A stretch of DNA of 64,000 bases from Palsa-661 sp035535015 (GTDB taxonomy: Bacteria > Actinomycetota > Acidimicrobiia > Acidimicrobiales > UBA8190): the NCBI GenBank assembly GCA_035535015.1, contig DATLQU010000022.1, forward strand, positions 62,001 through 126,000, in the 5' to 3' direction. Both the position numbers and the translations under genes were made by a program. The notes beneath the pieces were generated by a model that saw nothing but the letters and a program-made list of their open reading frames with translations, made no database searches and had not been told where the DNA came from. Shown here piece by piece: positions 52,550 through 59,419 of the stretch (the first letter of the stretch is position 1; each line of letters starts with the position of its first letter).

Positions 52550-53509
52550 GTGAACGCACGAAGTAGCTCCCTGCGCCTGGTGGCGCTCGCCCTTGTGATT
52601 TCCCTGCCCCTTGTCGGTGTGGCCGGGGTGGCCGGGGCCAAGCCGCACCATCACCATCACCACCACCACGGAGCTGGGAGCGGGAGCGGCGGCGGGAAGG
52701 GGGGGGCCGCACCGGCCATGGTCGTCTCGGCGAGCCCGAACCCGTTGGTCGAGACCAACCAATCGGCCGTGAACATCGTTGTGCAAGTGGAGACGAGCCC
52801 ATCGCTGTCCGGCGATCAAGTCGTCCTCTCGTCATCTCAGCTGCTTGGTTCCTGTGCCCTGGTCTACTTCCAGTCGGTCCAAGCGAACACCGGGCAGCAA
52901 TACAACAACACCTTCTACACCCAGGACGCACCGATCACGGTGACATTGGACAATGACGGCAACGTCACCGTGATCGTCAACGGAAACGACTGCGCTCCGG
53001 GCAACGACCTCATCGACGCCAGCCTGGCGGCAGCCCCGTACTTTACGGCGCTCACGTCGCTCGTCGTGGAACCCCCCCAGGTCACACCACCGGGCGTCAC
53101 GGGATATCCGAATCCCGAGGTGGAGACCGGTGAGGACATGTCGAGCCCCTTTTGCGGGGGAGGCGGAGATGGAGAGGGCGGCCCTTGCACATCCTTGGGA
53201 TCTGATGTCTATGCCGTCTTCTACGTAGAGACCAGTCCCGTTTACGCCGAGCAATCGGTGGAGATTAGCGCCAGACAACTAGAGGACAGCTGTATCGGGG
53301 GCTTTGATTGGTACTCAGCGGACGACAACGACATCATTACGCAGTCTCCGCCGCAGCAGATTCTCGATGACGACGGTAACGCTGTGATTGCCTTCTTCGG
53401 TACGTCGTGTGCCGCCGGTACGTGGGCCGTGATCGCCGACGTGTTGGCGGGCAGTCACCCGACGTATGTGACGACGTACACCGTCCTGCCACCGGCACCG
53501 ACGATCTAG
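52550..53509 (+). CDS. secreted two-Cys repeat-domain protein with octahistidine N-terminus
   Basis: 319 residues from GTG 52550 (AGGAG seven bases upstream; ATG 52532 adds six). A signal peptide (SSLRLVALALVISLPLVGVA) is followed by KPHHHHHHHHG at residues 31-41 and a Gly-rich linker. Two tandem beta domains follow. The first, after SASPNPLVETN, contains SSSQLLGSC, LDNDGN and NDCAPG. The second contains VETSPVYAEQSVEISARQLE, ILDDDGNAVIAFFGTSCAAG and AGSHPTYVTTYT. Each domain has one Cys after SxxQL and one in CA(P/A)G, likely a disulfide. Family unknown to me. The His run could bind metal. Confidence 0.8.
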   Translation: MNARSSSLRLVALALVISLPLVGVAGVAGAKPHHHHHHHHGAGSGSGGGKGGAAPAMVVSASPNPLVETNQSAVNIVVQVETSPSLSGDQVVLSSSQLLGSCALVYFQSVQANTGQQYNNTFYTQDAPITVTLDNDGNVTVIVNGNDCAPGNDLIDASLAAAPYFTALTSLVVEPPQVTPPGVTGYPNPEVETGEDMSSPFCGGGGDGEGGPCTSLGSDVYAVFYVETSPVYAEQSVEISARQLEDSCIGGFDWYSADDNDIITQSPPQQILDDDGNAVIAFFGTSCAAGTWAVIADVLAGSHPTYVTTYTVLPPAPTI

Positions 53510-53952
53510 CGCTCTGCCGGTTGTCGTCCGGGCATCGCCGGAACGTCGCACCATGCAGGTGATCTGCGCCGGTGGGAGCCCGGGGTGGAGGTGAGCAGCA
53601 CAACTCCGCTGCTGAATGTCTTGACATCGAGGAGCCTCAGCGCCGGGGCGGCCTCTGGCGAGACGTCCAGAGGGCCGTTCCCGTATTCGACGATGCCGTT
53701 GCCGTATTCGACGATGCCGTTGCCGTATTTGACGATAGTGCCACCGGGCTGTTGCTCAAGGTTTCATCCGTCGACAAAGTCATCGGCGATGCCGTTCTCG
53801 GCTCTACGCGTTGCCGGGTAGGCCGCGGACCGGCCCTCGTAGGTCTTTCGACCGAGGAGCAACATGTCGGCTCCGCGATAGGGGGTGGCCAAGAGCCCAC
53901 GTCTCGTCGTCGACGGTGGGTGGCGAGAAGTCCATGATCGGGGTCCGGACCG
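53510..53952. other. 443-bp gene-poor spacer
   Basis: Open frames exist on both strands but look unprotein-like and run through a tandem repeat, so I do not call a gene. It separates the secreted-protein gene from a convergent hydrolase. Confidence 0.5.
53674..53736. repeat. 21-bp tandem repeat, 3 copies
   Basis: GCCGTTGCCGTATTCGACGA-type units (21 bp) at 53674, 53695 and 53716 with one or two mismatches. Confidence 0.9.
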
Positions 53953-54558
53953 CTACCAGCCCCGGTCGATCCACTCCTGGAGGTGGGGGCTCTCGTTGCC
54001 GATGGTGGTGTCGGTCCCGTGACCTGGCAGGACCAGGGTCTCGGGCTTGAATCGGCGGAACAGCCGTTCGTCGATGGAGCGGATGATGGTGCCGAAGTCG
54101 GCGTTCTCGAAGCTGGTGTTCCCCGGACCACCGGGGAAGAGGGTGTCGCCGCTGAACAGCAGCGGCGTGTCGTGCAGATAAAAGGACACCGAGCCCGGGG
54201 TGTGGCCCGGATTGGCGATCACCTCGAGCCGAAGCCGTCCCACCTCGAGGACGGCGCCGTCCTCGAGCAGCAGATCGTAGGAGGGGAGCATCCCGGCGTC
54301 AGCGGCGGACACCGAGACGGCATAGCCGGCGTCGCGGACGGCGGGGACGGCCTGGATGTGGTCCCAGTGGCCGTGGGTCTCGACCACCTGCCGCACCCCG
54401 AGCTCCTGGCACATCTCGAGCAGCATCTCGTGCTCGTTGGCCGCGTCCACGAGCACGGCCTCTCCTGTCTGCTTGCACCGGATGACGTGCACGTTGTTGT
54501 CCATGGGACCGACCACGACCCGGTGGACCTCGACCAGGCCGTCCTCGTAGTGGAGCAC
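53953..54558 (-). CDS. metallo-beta-lactamase-fold hydrolase (glyoxalase II-like)
   Basis: 201 residues. Zinc motif VVETHGHWDHIQAVPA (HxHxDH), then ANPGHTPGSVSFYL, LFSGDTLFPGGPG and LPGHG carry the remaining ligands. Small MBL enzymes of this layout hydrolyse thioesters such as S-lactoylglutathione or its mycothiol analogue; substrate unknown. Start GTG 54558, divergent from an acyl-CoA dehydrogenase gene. Confidence 0.88.
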   Translation of the reverse strand: MLHYEDGLVEVHRVVVGPMDNNVHVIRCKQTGEAVLVDAANEHEMLLEMCQELGVRQVVETHGHWDHIQAVPAVRDAGYAVSVSAADAGMLPSYDLLLEDGAVLEVGRLRLEVIANPGHTPGSVSFYLHDTPLLFSGDTLFPGGPGNTSFENADFGTIIRSIDERLFRRFKPETLVLPGHGTDTTIGNESPHLQEWIDRGW

Positions 54559-54612
54559 GTTCTTCCTCCTCGGCGTCGGGTGGATCGGGGGTCGTCTCCG
54601 GGTGCCATCTTA

Positions 54613-54628
54613 TTGACTCGGTGGTCAA
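54613..54628. promoter_or_regulatory. inverted repeat in a divergent promoter region
   Basis: TTGAC-N6-GTCAA lies between the divergent hydrolase and acyl-CoA dehydrogenase genes. The size and symmetry suit a TetR-type operator, and one arm may double as a -35 element. No regulator gene is adjacent. Confidence 0.35.
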
Positions 54629-54713
54629 CAACGGCCCCCGTCTGGTAGACAACCAGCGTCGCCAATCCGCCCGGGGACCCGACATCCCGGGGACCGTCGA
54701 GGGGGATCGAGCC

Positions 54714-55829
54714 ATGAACTTCGCCTTCAGCGAGGAGCAAGAGGAGCTGCGCAGCTCCGTGCGCCGCTTCCTCGAGGACAAGTCGCCCATGACCGAGGTC
54801 CGGCGGCTGATGGAGACCTCCGAGGGCTATGACAGCGCCGTCTGGAAGCAGATGGGCGAGCAGCTCGGCCTGCAGGCCATCGCCATTCCCGAGGAGTACG
54901 GCGGCGTCGGCTTCGGTTACGTGGAGCTCACCGTCATCTTCGAGGAGATGGGAGCGGCTCTGCTCTGCGCTCCCTACTTCGCCACCATCGCCCTGGCCGC
55001 CAACGCCCTGCTGGCCGGCGGCGACGAATCGGCCAAGAAGGACTTCCTCCCCGGGATCGCCTCGGGCGAGACCATCGCCACCGTGGCTCTGACCGAGGAC
55101 ACCGGACGCTGGGACCTCGACGGCGTCACTCTGGCCGCCAGCGGCAAGGGTGGCGACTGGAAGCTCGACGGCCACAAGATGTTCGTCATCGACGGCCATA
55201 CGGCCGATCTTCTCCTCGTCGCCGGCCGGACGGCGAAGGGCGTCAGCCTCTTCGCCGTGCAAGCCGACGCTCCCGGTCTCACCCGGACGGCCCTGGCCAC
55301 CATGGACCAGACCCGCAAGCAGGCCCGTCTCGAGTTCGCCGGTACTCCGGCCCGGCTGCTCGGAGACGAGGGCGCGGCCGGTCCGGCGCTCTCGCGCACC
55401 CTCGACCTCGCCGCCGTGGCCCTGGCCGCCGAGCAGGTCGGCGGGGCCCAACGCTGCCTGGACATGGCCGTCGACTACGCCAAGACCCGTATCCAGTTCG
55501 GCCGACCGATCGGTTCGTTCCAGGCCATCAAGCACAAGTGTGCCGACATGCTCCTCGAGGTGGAATCGGCCAAGTCGGCGGCCTATTACGCCGGCTGGGC
55601 GGCGGCCGAGGACTCCGAGGAGCTGCCGGTGGTGGCCAGCCTGGCCAAGTCCTACTGCTCCGAGGCCTACTTCCATGCCGCGGCGGAGAACATCCAGATC
55701 CACGGCGGCATCGGTTTCACCTGGGAGCACGACGCCCACCTCTACTTCAAGCGGGCCAAGTCCTCCGAGTTGCTCCTCGGCGACCCCAGCTACCACCGCG
55801 AGCTCCTGGCCCAGCGCATCGGTATCTGA
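54714..55829 (+). CDS. acyl-CoA dehydrogenase family protein
   Basis: 371 residues: MNFAFSEEQEELRSSVRRFL, then GLQAIAIPEEYGGVGFGYVE, RIQFGRPIGSFQAIKHKCAD and the C-terminal ENIQIHGGIGFTWEHDAHLY. The Gly-Ile-Gly after HGG replaces the usual acidic catalytic position, a feature of subgroup members that often pair with a second ACAD. GGGGG before ATG 54714 serves as ribosome site. Confidence 0.88.
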   Translation: MNFAFSEEQEELRSSVRRFLEDKSPMTEVRRLMETSEGYDSAVWKQMGEQLGLQAIAIPEEYGGVGFGYVELTVIFEEMGAALLCAPYFATIALAANALLAGGDESAKKDFLPGIASGETIATVALTEDTGRWDLDGVTLAASGKGGDWKLDGHKMFVIDGHTADLLLVAGRTAKGVSLFAVQADAPGLTRTALATMDQTRKQARLEFAGTPARLLGDEGAAGPALSRTLDLAAVALAAEQVGGAQRCLDMAVDYAKTRIQFGRPIGSFQAIKHKCADMLLEVESAKSAAYYAGWAAAEDSEELPVVASLAKSYCSEAYFHAAAENIQIHGGIGFTWEHDAHLYFKRAKSSELLLGDPSYHRELLAQRIGI

Positions 55830-55935
55830 GCCCTCGGCTGAATCAGCACCGACCATCCGGACCCGGCACCGCTTCTTCCCACGAGGGACCGAGTCGACGG
55901 GGCCGCGGTGCGGTTCGGACCGAGCAGATGGTGCC

Positions 55936-56005
55936 GGTGAGACCGAGCCGATGAGACCGTGCCGGTGAGACCGTGCCGATGAGACCGTGCCGATGAGACC
56001 GTGCC
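55936..56005. repeat. 14-bp tandem repeat, 5 copies
   Basis: G(G/A)TGAGACCGTGCC units at 55936, 55950, 55964, 55978 and 55992, then a partial copy. It fills much of the spacer before the hydrolase gene. Confidence 0.95.
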
Positions 56006-56071
56006 GATGAGAGTGGGTCGCGGTGACCTGGTCGGTGAGACGGCATCGGGTCGACGGACGGGGGCGGGCTG

Positions 56072-56833
56072 ATGGCACGGTCATGGGACAGCTTCGCCGG
56101 CCCGGCCGGTGCTCTCGGAGTCCACGTGGCACCGCCGGCGACGGCCTCGGGCCCGCCGGGCGCCGTTGTCGTGCTCTGCCACGGATTCCCTCTCGGCGCC
56201 GACGCGGCCGAAAGCACCGGCGACAGCCTGCCCGCCCTGGCCGATCGATTGGCCGCCGAGTCGGGTCGGACCGTGGTGGCCGGCTGTTTCCGGGGGATCG
56301 GGCCCTCGGCCGGAGACTTTTCGCTCGACGGTTGGCTCGAGGACCTTCAGGCCTTCGTCTCCTACGGTGCCGATCTGGTCTCCGGTGGGGGAGTCTGGCT
56401 GGTGGGATTCGGCACCGGCGGGGCCCTTGCCCTGTGCCTGGCCGCCGGCGACCAACGGGTCCGGGCGGTGGCGGCCTTCGGTTCCCCGGCGACCTTCGCC
56501 GACTGGGCCCAAGACGTCGACGGGATGCTCGAGTTCGCCCGTCGGGTGGGGGTCGTCCGGTCGGCCGGATTCCCCCCCGACGTCACCGCTTGGTCCCGGG
56601 GGTTCTCGACCCTGCGGCCGGACGAGGCCTGTGCCCTTCTTCCTCCGCGCCCGGTCCTGATCGTCCACGGTGTCAGGGACGAGGAGGTTCCCCTCTCCGA
56701 CGCCCGGGTTCTGGCCGATGCCGTGGGGGCGACCGTCGAACTGCGGGTCATCGGGGGTGCAGGCCATCGGCTCCGGGCCGACCCGCGTGCCATGGCCCTG
56801 CTGGTGGGATGGCTCGAGCGTCAGGGACCGTGA
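56072..56833 (+). CDS. alpha/beta-hydrolase-fold protein lacking the nucleophile Ser
   Basis: 253 residues. The fold is clear: VVVLCHGFPLGADAAE (oxyanion HG), LVHGVRDEEVPLSDA-like acid turn (LIVHGVRDEEVP) and GGAGHRLRADP with the catalytic His. The nucleophile elbow reads VGFGTGGALAL, so G-x-S-x-G has become G-F-G-T-G, codon GGC. It is either catalytically inactive, uses another residue, or has a non-hydrolytic role. Confidence 0.8.
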   Translation: MARSWDSFAGPAGALGVHVAPPATASGPPGAVVVLCHGFPLGADAAESTGDSLPALADRLAAESGRTVVAGCFRGIGPSAGDFSLDGWLEDLQAFVSYGADLVSGGGVWLVGFGTGGALALCLAAGDQRVRAVAAFGSPATFADWAQDVDGMLEFARRVGVVRSAGFPPDVTAWSRGFSTLRPDEACALLPPRPVLIVHGVRDEEVPLSDARVLADAVGATVELRVIGGAGHRLRADPRAMALLVGWLERQGP

Positions 56834-56855
56834 CAGCCCGACACGGGCCATCCGG

Positions 56856-57512
56856 TCAGGGGGCCAAGGAGGCGTCGATGCTGGTCCGCAAAGCGCGCGC
56901 CGATGCCCGGGGGTCGTCGGAGCCGGTGAGGAAGCGGACGACCACGAAGCACCGGGCCCCGGCGGCGGCCAGGCCCGGGATGGTGGCCGGGGTGACTCCG
57001 CCGGTGATGAAGACGGGCCTGCCCGCCCTCTCGACGGCATAGGAGACGTAACCGAGGCCGGTACCCGGGCGACCGAGCTTGGTCGGCGTCGGCTCCACCG
57101 GCCCGGCCGAGACGTAATCGACGGGCTCCGCGACACTGGCGTCGAGCTCGGCCGGCGCGTGGGTGGAGAGACCGACGATGAGCTCGGGACCGAGGATGCG
57201 ACGGGCCAGGGCGGGCGAGGCATCGTCCTGGCCGACGTGGACACCGTCGGCTCCGACCTCGAGGGCCAGGTCGGGCCGGTCGTTCATGATGAAGGGCACA
57301 CCGAGGTCGGCGCAGACCCGGGCGGCGAGCTTCCCCCGTTCGACGAGGGGACGGGCGTCGAGCACCTTGTCGCGTAGCTGGACGACGTCCACGCCTCCGT
57401 GGATGCAGGCGCTCAGGAAGGACGCCAGATCCGGTCGGTCCCCCGTGCAGAGGTAGAGATTCCGATCGGCCAACGACCGGCGGCCGGCGATCTCGTTCTG
57501 TGTTCCCGTCAC
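56856..57512 (-). CDS. thiE: thiamine-phosphate synthase
   Basis: 218-residue TIM barrel joining the thiazole and pyrimidine moieties of thiamine. Motifs: VVQLRDKVLDARPLVER, PFIMNDRPDLALEVGADGVH, VGQDD, GLSTHAPAELDASV, DYVSAGPVEPTPTKLGRPGT and ITGGVTPATIPGLAAAGA. The GTG at 57512 overlaps the TGA of the HhH-GPD gene (GTGA), which fixes the start; the open frame continues upstream but inside that gene. Confidence 0.93.
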   Translation of the reverse strand: MTGTQNEIAGRRSLADRNLYLCTGDRPDLASFLSACIHGGVDVVQLRDKVLDARPLVERGKLAARVCADLGVPFIMNDRPDLALEVGADGVHVGQDDASPALARRILGPELIVGLSTHAPAELDASVAEPVDYVSAGPVEPTPTKLGRPGTGLGYVSYAVERAGRPVFITGGVTPATIPGLAAAGARCFVVVRFLTGSDDPRASARALRTSIDASLAP

Positions 57513-58234
57513 CGTGCGGCGGTACGCGCCGCCGGCCTCTTCGCCACCGCCGTCCCGGCTGTCTTCTTGGCCGTCCCGGCTGTCTTCTTGGCCGCCCCGG
57601 TCTTCTTGGCCGCCCCGGTCTTCTTGGCTGCGGCCGTCTTCTCGGGAGCCGGAGTCTCGGCGGCGGCGGCTTTGTTCTTGGCCTTCATGTCCTGCTTGAA
57701 GGAGCGGACCAGGTCGAGGGAGTCCTGGTCGGTGATATCGGCGACGGAGCGGTGGGTGTCGGGTTCGCCGTAGGGGGCGGAGACCTGCTGCCATCCGGGC
57801 GGGCTGACCGAGAGCTGCTTTCCGAGAAGGGCGACGAAGATCTTCGCCTTCTGCTCGCCGAAGCCTGGCAGTCGGCGGACCCGTTCGAACAGCTCCGGGC
57901 CCGAGGTGACGTCTTTCCAGACGCCGTCGGCCCGGCCGCCGTAGCTGTCGACGAGGAGCCGGCAGAGCTCCTGGACCCGGGCGGCCATCGACGCCGGGTA
58001 GCGGTGGAGAGCCGGCCGGGCCGAGAAGAGAGAGGCCAGGGCCTCGGGATCCAGGGCGGCGAGTTCCTGGGCGTCGAGATCGTGGCCCAGTCGGCGACGG
58101 AGCTCGGCCGGCCCGGCGAAGGCCCACTCCAAGGGGACCTGTTGATCGAGGACCATGCCGATGAGCAGTGCCAGGGGGTCCTTCGAGAGCAGGGCGTCGG
58201 CGTCGGGGTTGCCCGAGAGTCGGAGGGTGGCCAT
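57509..58234 (-). CDS. HhH-GPD-type base excision repair protein with basic tail
   Basis: 241 residues. Residues 1-180 match the uncharacterised actinobacterial HhH-GPD family: LLIGMVLDQQVPLEWAFAGP, then the helix-hairpin-helix LPGFGEQKAKIFVALLGKQL and HRSVADITDQ. Residues ~185-241 are a Lys/Ala/Thr tail (AKKTGAAKKTGAAKKT) encoded by slippery repeats, like those of the HU and H1-like proteins in this window. It is likely a DNA glycosylase of unknown substrate, coupled to thiE. Confidence 0.85.
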   Translation of the reverse strand: MATLRLSGNPDADALLSKDPLALLIGMVLDQQVPLEWAFAGPAELRRRLGHDLDAQELAALDPEALASLFSARPALHRYPASMAARVQELCRLLVDSYGGRADGVWKDVTSGPELFERVRRLPGFGEQKAKIFVALLGKQLSVSPPGWQQVSAPYGEPDTHRSVADITDQDSLDLVRSFKQDMKAKNKAAAAETPAPEKTAAAKKTGAAKKTGAAKKTAGTAKKTAGTAVAKRPAARTAAR

Positions 58235-58340
58235 GGGAAGAACTGTAGATCGCGATGCACGGCCCGCCTGTTCCCTGAGCTGGCCTTTCCCCGCCCAGTG
58301 GGCGGAGCTGCCAGTGCTGCAGGCACCCTGCCGATCCGTT

Positions 58341-58367
58341 GTAGCAGACTGCTACGCTATGTAGCAG
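58341..58367. promoter_or_regulatory. operator of the toxin-antitoxin module
   Basis: Perfect palindrome GTAGCA-GAC-TGCTAC at 58341-58355 with a third half-site GTAGCAG at 58361-58367, about 40 bp before the antitoxin ATG. This is a typical layout for antitoxin autorepression. Confidence 0.7.
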
Positions 58368-58407
58368 ATTGAGACAGAGTCTCGTGCAGGCCCCCTTGGA
58401 GGCACCG

Positions 58408-58800
58408 ATGTCCGCTGACCGCCCCACCCGCGTGGCCGCCGATCTCCTGGACTCCGCCGCCTCCGAGGGTCGGCGGGAGCGCCGCTCGGCCAAGGCGCAG
58501 CTCGACTACTGGACGCGGCTCGGCCGGGCCGTCTCTCTGCACCAGAGCGCAGCCCGGCGTCGGGTCGAGGCGGTGCTGACCGGGGAGGCGGAGATGGCCG
58601 AACTCTCCGATGAGGAACGGCTGGTCGCCAACGCCGAGATCGATCTCGCCGTCGACCGGCGCGCCGGTGCCACCCGGATCGGCGAGCACCTGGCCGCCGA
58701 GGGGATCACCAGCGTCGCCCTCGACGCCGAGGGCAACCTGGTCGAGCACCGCCCAGACGGCACCGAGGAGGTCGTCACCGTCGCGTCGACGGTGCGGTGA
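58408..58800 (+). CDS. ParD-like antitoxin
   Basis: 130 residues from ATG 58408 with GGAGG six bases upstream. The N-terminal half (RVAADLLDSAASEGRRERRS, then AKAQLDYWTRLGRAV) matches the ParD_like antitoxin family, a ribbon-helix-helix-type DNA-binding module. The C-terminal half is acidic and probably binds the toxin. Its TGA overlaps the GTG of the toxin gene. Confidence 0.82.
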   Translation: MSADRPTRVAADLLDSAASEGRRERRSAKAQLDYWTRLGRAVSLHQSAARRRVEAVLTGEAEMAELSDEERLVANAEIDLAVDRRAGATRIGEHLAAEGITSVALDAEGNLVEHRPDGTEEVVTVASTVR

Positions 58801-59375
58801 GCCGGCTCGATCTGGTCGTCGGGCCCAACGGTGCGGGAAAGTCGACCTTCATCCGGCTGATCCTCGTTCCCGCCTGGCCGGCGGCGGCCGTCGTCAACGC
58901 CGACGAGATCGCCCGCCAGCGGTGGCCCGGGGCGCCCGCGGTCCACTCCTACGAGGCAGCGGCCATCGCCGCGGCGACGCGGTCGCGTCTCATCGAACTG
59001 CGCCGGCCGCTCGTGGCCGAGACCGTGTTCTCCCATCCGTCCAAGCTCGACCTCATGGACGAAGCGCGCCGCGGCGGCTACTACGTCGCCCTGCACGTGA
59101 TCATGGTCCCCGAGGATCTCGCCGTGGCACGCGTCGCCTATCGCCACGCGACCGGCGGCCACGACGTGCCGGAGGAGAAGATCCGCGGCCGCTACCAGCG
59201 GCTGTGGGAGCTGGTGGCCGTGGCGGTGGGCAGAGCCGACGCGGCGACGTTCTGGGACAACGCCGGCATCGACGGGCCGCTCCCGGTGGCGGCCTTCATC
59301 GGGGGCCTGTCGGTGAAGAGCCCGACCTGGCCGTCGTGGGCGCCCACGGCACTCACCTGGCGCTGGCCGGGCTGA
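58797..59375 (+). CDS. zeta-toxin-like P-loop kinase
   Basis: 192 residues. The N-terminal Walker A (LVVGPNGAGKSTFIR, Lys15), ADEIARQRWPG, and the acidic ETVFSHPSKLDLMDEARRGG segment match zeta-family toxins, which phosphorylate UDP-N-acetylglucosamine or other small targets. It is coupled by GTGA to the ParD-like antitoxin, so the two form a toxin-antitoxin pair. Convergent with aceE, 44 bp apart. Confidence 0.85.
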   Translation: MSRLDLVVGPNGAGKSTFIRLILVPAWPAAAVVNADEIARQRWPGAPAVHSYEAAAIAAATRSRLIELRRPLVAETVFSHPSKLDLMDEARRGGYYVALHVIMVPEDLAVARVAYRHATGGHDVPEEKIRGRYQRLWELVAVAVGRADAATFWDNAGIDGPLPVAAFIGGLSVKSPTWPSWAPTALTWRWPG

Positions 59376-59419
59376 GCCTGAGGGTCAGGAAATCGAGGGT
59401 GGAGGAGACCGCCGAGGGC

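Noticed and set aside
53572..53937. 121-codon frame in the spacer before the MBL hydrolase
   Set aside because: It runs through the 21-bp tandem repeat, has no recognisable domain, and its ribosome site is poor.
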